From Verticillium longisporum (Eukaryota; Ascomycota; Sordariomycetes; Glomerellales; Plectosphaerellaceae): 64,000 bases of DNA. Made by a program: the position numbers and the translations under genes. Numbering within the stretch: position 1 is the stretch's first letter; the number at the start of each line of letters is the position of its first letter. Below are positions 33,665-44,911 of the stretch, one piece after another. The notes under the pieces are model-generated. The model had not been told where the DNA came from. It was given only the letters and a program-made list of their open reading frames with translations, and made no database searches. The stretch is from contig JAETXT010000001.1 of assembly GCA_019188255.1 (NCBI GenBank), forward strand, positions 3,348,001-3,412,000, written 5' to 3'.

Positions 33665-35075
33665 TTACTTCTGGTTCTCGGGACGCAGGCTGCGGACAGC
33701 CTTGCCGGCGCGCCAGATCTCGAGGTTGCGGATCTCCTCCATCTCAGCCTCGAACTTCTGCCTGTAGTCCTTCTGGCTGTTGTACTCGAGCGAACGCCTC
33801 GTCTCGGTGCCGTCCTCGACAGCGTTGTACAGGTCGTTGAAGACGGGCTTCAGGGCGTCCTTGAACTTGGGGCTCCAGTCGATGGCACCGCGGCGGGCGG
33901 TCGTGGAGCAGGCCTCGTACATCCAGTCCATGCCGTTGGCACCGATCAGGGGGTACAGGGACTGGGTGGCCTCCTCGACGGTCTCGTTGAAGGCCTCGCT
34001 GGGGCTGTGGCCGCGCTCACGGAGGACCTCGTACTGGGCGAGGAACATGCCGTGGATACCGCCCATGAGGCAGCCACGCTCACCGTACAGGTCAGAGATG
34101 ACCTCCTTCTCAAAGGTCGTCTCGTACAGGTAGCCGGAGCCAATGGCGACACCGAGGGCCTGGGCCTTCTCGCGGGCCTTGCCGGTGACGTCCTGGAACA
34201 CGGCGAAGGAGGAGTTGATGCCGCGGCCCTCACGGAAGAGGGAGCGGACGGTGCGGCCGGAGCCCTTGGGGGCGACGAGGATGACATCAATGTCGGTGGG
34301 GACGTCGACCTTGGTCTCCTTCTTGAAGACGGGGGAGAAGCCGTGGGAGAAGTAGAGGGTCTAGAATATTAGGTTAGCCACATGACTCGCGCTCAGGAAA
34401 GCTTGAGAGACAGGTGTTATTCTCAGGACAGATTGCATACCTTTCCCTTGACGAGCTGGGGCTTGATGGCGGGCCAGGTCTCGCTCTGAGCGGCGTCGGA
34501 GAGGAGGTTCATGATGATGGTACCACGGCTGATGGCCTCATCAACATCGAACAGGTTCTTGCCGGGGACCCAGCCATCCTGCTGGGCGTCCTTCCAGGAC
34601 TGGCCGTTCTTGCGGACGCCGATGATGACGTTGAGGCCGTTGTCACGGAGGTTGAGGCCCTGGCCGTGACCCTGGGAGCCGTAGCCGATGAGGGCGAGGG
34701 TGTCGTCCTTGAAGTAGTCCTTTGGGCAATTGTTAGTCACATGTCCCTAAAGTCGCTCATGGCGGACCGGGCGGTAAGTCCCGTCACAGCCGAGTACCTA
34801 GGTGAGGTGAGGTGGATGAGAGGACGAGGGAAACGTACAAGGAGCTTCTCCTGGGGCCAGTCGGCACGCTCGTAGACGTCCTCCTTGTGGCCGGCAAAGT
34901 CAACGGTCTTGACACCGCGAGCCTGCTGCTGGACGGGGCCGGCGAAGGCCTTGGTGACCTGAGCGGAAGCTCGCACCAAGCTCCTGGCGGCGACAAAGGT
35001 GCGCTGCTGGGTGCCGGTGGCGGTCAATTGACGCGCCATGGGGCGCAGGGCCTTGGAGAAGCTGCGGGAAGCCAT
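33665..35075 (-). CDS. ILV5: Ketol-acid reductoisomerase, mitochondrial
   Basis: Converts acetolactate or acetohydroxybutyrate to the dihydroxy acids of valine, leucine and isoleucine synthesis, using NADPH and Mg2+. Three exons, 35075-34839, 34719-34441 and 34360-33665, 403 residues. The N-terminus (MASRSFSKALRPMARQL, Arg/Ser-rich, no acids) is a mitochondrial presequence. The Rossmann region shows LALIGYGSQGHGQGLNLRDN and VIIGVRKNGQSWKDA, then SRGTIIMNLLSDAAQSE. After the second intron come TLYFSHGFSPVF and VAPKGSGRTVRSLFREGRG. The knotted metal-binding domain shows SDLYGERGCLMGGIHGMF and LIGANGMDWMYEACSTTARR, and the C-terminus RRSLEYNSQKDYRQKFEAEM. In yeast Ilv5 also helps maintain mtDNA nucleoids; no inference is made here. 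Confidence 0.96.
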
Positions 35076-36139
35076 TGTGACTGATGTGTGATTGAGGGGA
35101 GATTGGGGGAATCGGACAAGGAGGGAGATGGAGGGAAGATGGTAATGGAATGGGTTTGAGAGTCAAGTTTAAGTGTTCGGAGGGAGTTGACCGATGACCA
35201 AGGTCAATTCAATGGGGAAATTTTTTATTGGAGCAGAAGAGTGTCAGAGCTCACCGACTTCGGCGCTGCACCTCTGGGCTGCTCCTGCTTGCGGCGAACC
35301 GGCGAACCGTTGTTGGAGGGATGAGCTGCGATGTGGAGCACCGCCCCAGAAAGCTCGTGATTGGTAGTGGCGACTTGAGGCGCCGCAGGGGTCTGGGCCT
35401 GACGAGGGGTAGACGCTACCATCTGGTCGCTGCCAGGTCTGACTACTGACTGATTGTCGGTGTGGAGTGTGCCCTGAATGCCTGTGAGACGCCCCGACTT
35501 CAGGGACCCAGGAGGGCCCATCCCACAGATTGTCGGCTCGCCAGTTTCCCCTCCGGTGCTGGAGCACTTCAATGGAGTTACACACTGGGGAGTCATCCAC
35601 CATACACAAATCGTTGCCAGCCAGTGACACGATGTCGGGGCCACGCCGGGGACCGGTGGTCAGGGGTAGGTAGCTGTGCCTCCGATCCTGGAGAAGCAGC
35701 GGAAGCCGACCGGTGGCCACGATAATCGGAGGCGAGGCTGTCCTCAGTGAGTCACTAGCCCGGTCGTGCTCCGGTCGCCGCGTGCTGCGCCTGACTGCCC
35801 ATGTCCACCGTGGCCTGGCCCGGTCAAATCGAGTGTGACTCCTCCATGTCAAGTCCAACCGCGCATCACCATAGTCAGAGACCCAGACACCAGTCCCATC
35901 TGCCTGCAGAGTGTGAAAACGCCATGTAATGCTGCATGCTTCTGCCTATGTCCTTGTTCCTTGTTCGCCGCGCCCACCCTTACCCGCTGGGAATGCTTCT
36001 CGTCTGGAATGCTCCTCTGCACCCAGCCAGGGACCACCACCTGTAGATCAACCGGCGGGTCAGTCGACACTTCGATCCCGCTGCACCAGCCACTATGCTT
36101 CTAATCTCGCCGCCTCACACTTCTTCTTGCAATTCGCCC
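35076..36139. other. ILV5 promoter / UBC12 downstream region
   Basis: About 1 kb between two minus-strand genes. Open frames on both strands are short and unlike any family. I could not point to a specific amino-acid-control site with confidence. Confidence 0.45.
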
Positions 36140-36904
36140 TTATTTCAGCACCCGGTCGTAGCTTATGCCTTTAACGGAGCCGCCGCCCATCGAGGCGCGA
36201 ACATTGCGCTTGAAGCCATCGCGGTTCGATCGAAGGTCCTCTGCAGCCTCCTTGTTGAGGGGATCCGAGGCGTTCGGTTCGAGGAAGAGAAACTGCCGGT
36301 CAAAACGGTAAGCCGACTGACTACTCACTGCGGAGCCACAAAGAGGGGAGGGTGTTTCCATAGACGCACCTGCAGGCCGACGATGACGGCGTTCAAGTTC
36401 AACACAGGCTTCCAGTCCTCGCGCAGAATGTTCAGGCACACCTTGCCCTCGAGGTCGATGTTCGGGTGGTAAATCTTTTCCTTACACCGCACCTTCGGGG
36501 GGTCGTGCGGGAAGTTTTGGTTGATGTCGAATGTGAAGTTGAACACGCCTGAACGGTACATGCCCTCGTCCGGCTCGATCGTCAGCGTAAAGTGCAGGAT
36601 GTCGTCCGGGTCGGGAAAGTCTGTCTTCATCGTCTTGCCCAGGGAGAGCTCCGACAGATCTGGGCGCGAGCAGCAAGTTAGCGACATGTCAGGTTGGGAT
36701 TGTGGGTGGAAGGGGGGAGCCACAAACCCTTTTGCACGCGTAGTTGCGCTGCCGTCACCTTCTTCTTCTTGCCGCCTGCTGCTGCATTCTCGGCATTCTC
36801 AGCTTTTTGCTGCTCTTTTTTCTATAAGCGCGCCCGGAGCCGTCAGTCTGCGAAGTAGTCTTGCCTGGAGCGCGGCAACATACCATGGACCAAATCTTCA
36901 ACAT
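36140..36904 (-). CDS. UBC12: NEDD8-conjugating enzyme Ubc12
   Basis: E2 enzyme that carries the ubiquitin-like Nedd8/Rub1 and hands it to cullins. Four exons: 36904-36884 (7 codons), 36821-36728, 36659-36370 and 36292-36140; 185 residues, the family norm. The tiny first exon encodes MLKIWSM, the Ubc12-specific N-terminal docking peptide, continuing as [20 protein letters not shown] and [16 protein letters not shown]. The UBC core follows: [40 protein letters not shown], and the active-site region [20 protein letters not shown] with catalytic Cys. Then come [33 protein letters not shown] and the basic C-terminus. The N-terminal peptide and [10 protein letters not shown] separate it from ordinary ubiquitin E2s. 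Confidence 0.96.
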
Positions 36905-37584
36905 GGCGACTGCGCGGGCCGTGGACCTGGCCAAGGCAACCCCTCTATTTGAAAGCGGCTCGTGAAGATGGGAGGTGACGGGAGGGAGGGAACCAACAGC
37001 AGATGCACGGCTGGCCAGAGTAGTTTTCAGACTATAGGGGAGCTCGCAGGTCTGCGGCAGCGCGCAGTTGTGTTTAGTCGTCGTCAAAGGGATTTAGTTG
37101 TTGTATTGAGCGGATGAACGCCTGACGCTTGCCACTACCCGCCTAACTGGTAGGGGGTTCAGTGATGCCATCCATCCCTGCCTTATCAGCGATAAGGCAG
37201 GAGTCAAAGACATTGTCAACTCATCCGAAGATATTCCGAAGGTACATCCATCATCAAGGTAGCACGATTCGTAGCACGATCCAAGCAACCGTCACTGCAC
37301 ATTATGAATAACGAAAAAAGACCTGAATATTTATCTTCATGTACTGCAAAAAAGGTTTGGTACCCCGGTGATCCTACACATAGTCTTTTTTGGTGGCCAA
37401 AGATTGGGAATAGTTTTGTGCCTTATTACTGTAAAACCACTTTGGTACAACACAAAAAACGCCGCCGAGTCCTTCTAGTGAACCACACAGCTTGTACAAA
37501 CTTTCCTCGAGAATCCATAATCGTAAGGTACAGAGCTGCCGCGAGGGGAAGCCTGTGCTTGTGCTTTGGCGAGTAAGACCCAGC
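36905..37584. other. UBC12 promoter and chitin synthase 3' flank
   Basis: 680 bp. A perfect inverted repeat with two GATA cores lies at 37177-37201. The part nearer the chitin synthase stop is AT-rich and probably 3' UTR. Confidence 0.55.
37177..37201. repeat. Perfect 11-bp inverted repeat with twin GATA cores
   Basis: CCTGCCTTATC and GATAAGGCAGG face each other across the 3-base spacer AGC, about 275 bp upstream of the UBC12 start. It could bind a GATA-type zinc-finger factor or form a hairpin. Confidence 0.85.
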
Positions 37585-40477
37585 TTACCGCCTGGCAATG
37601 CAGCACATGATGCCGGTCTTGCCCAAGAACCAGAGGAAACCGGTGAAACGAACCAGCGCCAGCACAGCCGTGGAGTACAGCAGGAAGGAGAAGAAGGCCG
37701 CGGAACGTCCATTGGGGTCGTCCTAGAACACGTGTTAGCTCAGCACGGCGAGACAGGATATTGCAGCACTTACGGAGAAACCAAAAGCGTTGAAGTCGTC
37801 AGTAGTGATGAAGACAATGAGAGCCGCGTTGGAGAAGAGCCAAGAAACGACCAGGCCAGTACGGAAAGACTTGTAAGAGTCCTCGACATCCCGCTTCTCA
37901 ACCTCCTCGACCTCCTTGAAAGGCTCGAGGGCACGGCGCACAGTCTGCTCGAATTGGCTGTCGATATCCTCCTGCGGCTTGTCGATTTCCTCAACAACTG
38001 CCTCCTCGCCCTTCTCACCCTTGCTGATGTGAGCAGAAGGCAGAGCCTCGGCCTTGTCTGATCCCTTGGTACCCCAAGACACGTCATGCCAGTTGTTGAA
38101 TGCGTACACCATGAGAATGTTAATGTACGTCGACATCAGAACCAGGTAGTAGGGGAAAGAGTGGAACATGTGCCAGGGATCAAGGTACATGAACGAGGCA
38201 ATAAAGTTGAGGCCGTAAATCGTGACAAGGGCAACAAGAATAACACCAGCCGCGTTGTCTCCTCCGAAGAAACTGTCGACAAAAGCCTTGCCAGATTCGA
38301 GGCTGATTTGGTCGCCGATAGGTGTGTTGAAAGCCCTGGCAACAAGATATCCCGAAAGCACGAGGATGTAGGTCTGGATGAAGCCGAAGACAATGAATGA
38401 CGCAATGTAGGTAAACTTGGATCCTTTGGGACGGTTACCCAGAGCCAGAACAAACTGGATGACGAGGAAAGCCAGGTAAAGATATTGGAGAATAGAGTTG
38501 ATGATGGGCGTTGCGCTGTCGCCGAAGGGCCAGGCAGTGTGTGCCGATGAGTCTGCAGACGCCTCCGTCGGTGTGCCGACAAGGTTCATGATGATAGACG
38601 TGGTCAGGTAGTACGAGGCCAAACTGAACCAGGTGAAGATGACGTTCAGGACGTTGTAGATAAGCTGGATGTGGAAGAAGAACATGCGGATGAGGTTGTG
38701 GCCACTCTTGTACATACGCCCGAAGTGCATCAGGGAGTAAAGAGAGGCGGCGAATGAACCGTTGAGCCAACGACGACGCTGGCTGATGAATTCAGCGGCG
38801 CCCTCGGGAACGTCGGTCTCGCCCTTGGCAGCCTTGATGTAGCTCAAGTGCCATTTCTGGCCTGCTTTGGCGACGAGCTCGAAGCAGAGAATTCGATCCT
38901 CAGCCAAGAACATGTTCTTCTTGAAAATGTTCATGCCGTCGATGCCCTTCTTCCCAAGAATCTTGGACAGAGTGTGATCGCCGTGGAAGTACTGCTCCAA
39001 GGGCCGACCCATAATGGCTCGGAAACGATAGGCAGAGAAGGCACCAGGCAAGACGGAAACGTAGCCGAAAGAGCTCTCGAGAGGCTTGTCCAGAATGTTG
39101 GAAATCTTGTACTCGAAGTTCTGGACGGCAACCAGAGGGTTCAGCAGCTTCTTGCCGCCCTTGCCCAGCATGGCGTGAATCTCACCACAGGCACCGCCAA
39201 GATCCTTGTCGTTGTAGAATCCCTCCCACAGTGCGAGAAGCGAACGCGGGCTGGGCTTGGTACCCGCATCGAGCAGGATGCAGATTTCAGGGTTCAGGAT
39301 GCGACCAAAGGCGTTGAAGAGCCACCTGTGCGAGTTGATCTTCTTGCTGTTCTTGCCCTTGAGACAGAAGATGAACTGAACCGGGGGGAGAGTCGAAGGG
39401 CCATCATCGACTGGGCGGATGAGCTGCTGGTTGGGAGTAACCGAGAGCTGACTGGTGTACTCAAAGATATGCGCGATGGTCTCCTTGCCGTCAACGTCCT
39501 TCTTGACGACTCCGTCTTGGTAGATACCGACCGTGGCGAGCACGTCAAGAACATTCTTGTCAGCCTTCTCGATACCGTCGAAAACAAGACAGACGACAAT
39601 CTTCTGCCAGGCAGGGCCACCCTTGTTCCAGAATGTTGACTTTTTCAGGTTGACAATGTCTCGAATGTTCTGCATCACACCATGCAGCGTTCTAGACAGC
39701 AGGTTTTTGTCTTCATTGTAGTACGTGATAGCGATGAGGACTTCGGTGTGTCGGTTGTACATGCGAGGCCGCAGATCGTATCCGTTCTTCAGTGTGAAGT
39801 CGTTAGGGTCGCAGGTTGCGGCAGTGTAGCGCATCTTCATGAACTCCTCGCTACCGCCCTCGACATCGCGATACTTGGGCTGCACGGCATTCTTGATGGC
39901 ACTGGGTACAGGATAGTCGATGCTGAGGACGGAACCCTGCTGGAGCTTGATCTTCCTGGTTGCGTAGCGCTTGAGACCGCCGGTCTGGGCACCAGGCTGC
40001 TGACGGCGGACCCAGCTCTCGTCCGTATCGACGGTCGAGGCAGGCCGGCCATAGCCGAAGCCACCATTCTGAGGGTCAAGCTCTTGGCTATAGCCCGTGC
40101 CAACGCCAAAATTGTCGGGGGAGGGGCAGGAGTTCGCGAGCCAGCACCCGGAGCATACGATTCTGTCAAGCTATAGGCCGAGACCGGACGGGCTGGTGGT
40201 TCTTGTGCACCGAGATGGTGTTCGTCGGGGGAAGTGCCGCGGGCATGAGGGTCGCGGAGGAGGGATTGGCCAACATCATCAACACCTTCGTCCTGAGGAG
40301 GCAAGTGATACTGTGTGCGACGTACATGTTAGCCATTGTGTTGGTTGACGAGTACGTCTGAAAGAAGTCGGAAGGGGCATGATGGAAGCTTACCCTGCTG
40401 CCGTTGCCGCTCCCGGGTGGAAGGTCCTGCAAATCGTGACCTTCGTAGTCGTTGGGCCCGCCGCCGCGGTAAGCCAT
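37585..40477 (-). CDS. Class III chitin synthase (one apparent frameshift)
   Basis: Plasma-membrane glycosyltransferase (GT2) making chitin from UDP-GlcNAc during hyphal growth. Three exons: 40477-40394, 40310-37774 and 37722-37585. Exon 1 reads [20 protein letters not shown], typical of class III. The second begins YHLPPQ and runs through [20 protein letters not shown]. At a G5 run (40117-40121) the frame shifts and resumes with [16 protein letters not shown]. Catalytic blocks are [109 protein letters not shown] and the QRRRW product-site motif. Several TM spans follow, and the last exon encodes [20 protein letters not shown] and more. With six G the protein is about 919 residues, as expected for the class. 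Confidence 0.93.
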
Positions 40478-43400
40478 TGTTATTAAGGTTCGAGGAGGTT
40501 TATTGTAACGTCAGACGGGTCGATGTGGAGGTGAGGAGACGCTGTGAAGATAGAGTCGCAACAGCAACGTCAAATTGAATATCTCCGCGTCCAGGTTCAA
40601 TGCCGACGCAGCAGTATCACCAGTTGGTATTTTCGTCTTAGAATATCGTAGGCGAAAGGGTGTGCAGCAGTTGTCAAGGAGGAACGGCTGGCCCCTGATG
40701 AAAAAGAGTGGTGTGATGAAGATACAACAAGTGCAGGGCTCACCACCTAGGGAAGAAAAGGTGGGAATGAGTGATGTTTGGTACAGTTTTCAGGGTGTAG
40801 GGGAGAAAGGGGGAAGAGGAGGCTTTGTGCGATCTGGGCAGGACGTGGACGAGACAACAGCTAAAAGAGGGTCTACGGGGAAGATGGTGTGAATCTGGGA
40901 TGATGGCGTTGTGTTGGTGCTTGGTGACTGGCGGGCTGCTGATGCTGATGGGCACTGCACCTGCAAGAACCAGGCTAGCCTGGGTCGTCCCGGTGCGAAA
41001 TGGTACCTAACAGGCAAGGTAAAGTCAACTGTGAGTGACATCTGAGCCGTCCATCAGCTCCAGCTGTGGCTGAGCTTGCATCATGCTCTTTTTTCGGCCT
41101 CTCATCAACTGGTTCAGCGGGCTGCTTCGGATGCTCCGTTGCCTTGGGCACGAGTACGGAAATTTCCACCAGAGCAGTCCAAGCCCGCTTCCCATTGCCC
41201 TCAATATCCCGCCATGCCGCCTCGTGAAAAACCTGCACATGGTACACGATGCCTAGACGGCCCAGAGGCGAAGGTACTTGCAGCCCAGTACCGGCACTGA
41301 ATCCCCGTCATCGCGGCGGCGGCAAGCAGCGGGTACACCACAGTACATACGCGACACAGACCTGCTTCCCCCCCAGCATGCACTGCCCAGAAAAGAAAAA
41401 AGCGGGACTCAGGAGGCACTACGTCACGCCCCGGCCCTCGGGTGGCCCTTGCGAGCCCGGCGGAGAGCGAAGAGCGAAGATCGCCTCCCACGCTCTATGC
41501 TGGTGCGATGCATCCACCGTGCTTTTCTGCCTTGTCTTCCAAGCCCGGTCCTGCTGGGATTTTTTTTTTCTCTCATCGAGGGCCCGCCCAGCGTTGCATT
41601 GGAAGAAGTGGCTGGCATCGGGTTGATTTAGAAGTCGGCGTGAGCGATGATGCAAGCTACGAATACCTGCCTCCTACCTGACGCAAGTACCCGAGGCTCC
41701 AGTCGTTATTGGCGTTGGCACCGCAGCAAGCAAGCATTCCTGCAGCTGGGGAATTCCAGGTTCAGCTTCGAGGTTTTCTGCCAGTACCTAGGTAGGCAAG
41801 GTAGGTACCTAGTGTTCAGAGGCAAGGCACAATCCACACAGACACAGCGCCCACAGTACCTGTGCACACTGCGCCCTGTCCACTGCAATCCACAGACAGT
41901 AGGGGCGAGTAAGTCATCACCAATCCAGTTTCCGCGACGATCGCAAGTACCTACCTGCCCAACCCCTTTCCCAGATGAACAGACACTGTGCCATGTTAGT
42001 GGACCCTCCTGAATGCTGTGCCAGCAGTGACCAGGGCGAAGTACTGCCCGCCAGGCCTGGCTTCAGGGTTCCTCCAGCGCCAGAGCGGCATGCTGAAACA
42101 CCCTCTTGTGGCGCTAGTCAGTCTTGGGCGGCCTCTACAGGCTTCAGTGGTCCTTTGGTCCTCTTGTCCCATTGCTTGTCTGCGTTTCATCGGCCGGAGC
42201 AAAGCGGGCAAGAGACGCATCTCATGTCGTTTGCAAAATCAAGACGCGAAGGCCCGATATCCTCCATCATCAAAGCATCAAGAGGAAATGCAGAGGTTGG
42301 CCCATGGTAGCGATAGGTAGCCAGCAAAACGCGGTGGCTCGGAAGGAATACGAGCTCTGGCCTGGCTCGTGTTTGCCTGCAAGAAACAGGCCAGTAGCGA
42401 TTCGTGCTTGGTCCAAAAATAGCAAGATGAGATAGGGGCTGATCATCGCCTTCGCCTCGCAAGAAAGAAACAGACCTCAATGGACTGGCATTGTCTGACT
42501 GTGAAAGAGAGGAGGCGGTGCACGTGAGACTCCCTTTTCCTCGCATCTCAGCCACGAAAACCTTTGACCATGGTCTGCACCAAGCCTCCCATCGCGGCTT
42601 TTACCATGTAGTCGTCACCCAGCATGCTGAAGCCTTTCAGGGGCGGCGAAACCAAAAAGCCTGACGCATGAATGGATCGACAATAAGCTCTCCCTAGATC
42701 TTGAACCTACGCTTCCATCTTAGCATTATATGGGCACATACCCATAGAACTCTCTGCGATGCACAGTGATCTCTTCCGGTCACGTGCATTGTTGGGACAT
42801 TGACAACTGTCACCAATCCTGCACAAATCGTGGGTCTCCTTTGTAGCACTGTCAGATTTCTGTCACCAGATTGACAGAGACACTCTACAAGATTGAACGT
42901 CATCCAACAGCTGCCGTCTCAAGCCAGGCGCCGCAGCAGTCAAGCTGCCACATGCTCCATTTTCAGATTACGTGTCACGGCAATCGTGCCGGCGGAAGGA
43001 AGACACGGGGATCGACCTGTCCAGACTGGTTTGTCCAGGAAGAACAGTCGTGGCCTCGGTTGTCAAGCGGCGGCATGCCCACATGACAAAGCGGCGCCTG
43101 TCTCTACAGCGTCTCTTCAGCGTCTCTTCAGTGGTTACATTCTGCATGTGGTCGAGATGTACGGCACGGTCGGGGTCCAGCCAGAGGCACCTATGGCAGT
43201 CCGAGGGTCACCGGTGATATTGTGGTGTGGGCGATCATTGACGAAATAGTCGCTCAAAACTTGGCGAAGTTGAAGGTTCTGCAGCCCCTATGTGAGTTCA
43301 AACCTCCAAAGGGCTATGATGTTCACGTCTTGCTATGGTAATTGGACCCTGTGTCCGCGTGTTTGAAAACCCCGCCATGGATCCAACAGTTGTCTCTGGC

Positions 43401-44911
43401 GTGGAGACGATCAACAGAGCACATAACATGGACGGGTCTAGACTCCGAGTCCCTTTGGGGTCGCGCGAAGGATACTACGATCTTGGTAAAGACAAATTGA
43501 CACAAAGATGAGCAACAAGGGTCTGTGGACCACCGAATTGAATTCCCATCCGTCTCTCAGAGGAGATCCCAGAGGAGAGAACCGCGATTGATCTTGTCTA
43601 CATGTAGAAGACCAACGCGAGCGCACGCTCACGATCCACCCCCGAAAGGGAGGGAACGGCACGTCTTCCAGGCTGGCCTCGGTCGGTCTGACCTCTCAAA
43701 CAGGTCCGTCGAGGAACGGGGAACACTTGAGTGCGGCAGCATCGTCTTCCCGCTGTCCTACAGTACTGTACAGCAGGAGCGTCCCAGGAGGGCAGGCGGA
43801 CAGGGGCTGGTGGAGAAAGATGGAAGCAGGTTAGAAGGTTTAGCCAATCATGAGCGGGTACCAGAGTAAGAGACAGTGCCACCAGACCAGGCCAGACCAA
43901 TCAACCTTGAAAGTTCAGTGTGCTGCGTTTCGCTAAAACGCAGCCCCTTTGCGGAGCCCAATCTCGAGACGGTCCTCTAGCGGGGGTAAAGCGTCCTCAG
44001 GCGTTGTTGAGCAACTCTTTCCAGCGGGCTGACACCTGTAGGTTGCCCGCCAATGCACCACCGTAATCGCCTAATGCCACCGTTGACAGGGGCTGTAGCA
44101 ATACCGGACACGACGGGCCCAAGGTCCAGTCGCCTGTTGGTCCATTGCATGGTCACTTCCCCCTCCTCTTCCTACCCCCTTGCCTCCTGCCTTTGGCTTT
44201 TGTTCAACAGCCCAGCTGCGTCTGGCCAGGCCCCCCTCCCCAGATTCGACTCCTTGCCTTGTCTTGTCTGTTCGTCCGTCTCTTCTCATCTCCTTACCTT
44301 TTCCCTTTACACGACACCATCAGGTCCCGTCGCCGTCATCAAGCATCTCGAACAACATCTGAGACCGACAACACTTTGAATCTGGATCCCGCCGTCAATC
44401 ACTCTTCCAGTCACCCGAGGTTCAGCCCTCTGATGCTATTTTCATTCTCTTATTCCGTCGCATAGTCGTGGTCGCAAGCCACGTACATCCCGACCGACCC
44501 TTACGCCAACCCATCCCCTCGAGCTAGTCTCACCATCCACTCGTTACGCACCGCGAATTCCCTCGTCCGGCTTCCATTCCAACCCTTCCTGAGGAACGCC
44601 TCACCACCATTCCATACGCCTATTCAGAGCATAGTCTCCTATTTCATTCGTTTCATCTTTTCGCATTCATCGTCTCACGACGTCGCTTTTTCAGACTTCT
44701 CTGCAGCTACCGCCGAACGTCGCGGTTGTCGTTCGACAGTCGACCTCGCACTCTTGGCTATCTGACTCGGACCCTCGACTGTCTTGCGATCGACACTCTT
44801 CAGCCATCTGGCGATCGACAATCTTCGACCGTTTGTCTCCGTCACGACGATCTAAGCCCTGACACCACATCGGTTCACCCAGAGCAGCACCACCCCAGGA
44901 TTGTCACAGTC
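40478..44911. other. 4.4-kb region without recognisable gene
   Basis: Divergent space between the chitin synthase and OPY2. Open frames are short and compositionally random. It contains an AGGTACCT-type cluster at 41783-41811, a hairpin at 43922-43944 and a pyrimidine-rich stretch over 44160-44900 that is probably the long OPY2 promoter and leader. Confidence 0.5.
43922..43944. repeat. Perfect 9-bp hairpin
   Basis: GCTGCGTTT and AAACGCAGC are separated by five bases. No T-run follows, so it is not an obvious Pol III terminator structure. Confidence 0.8.
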
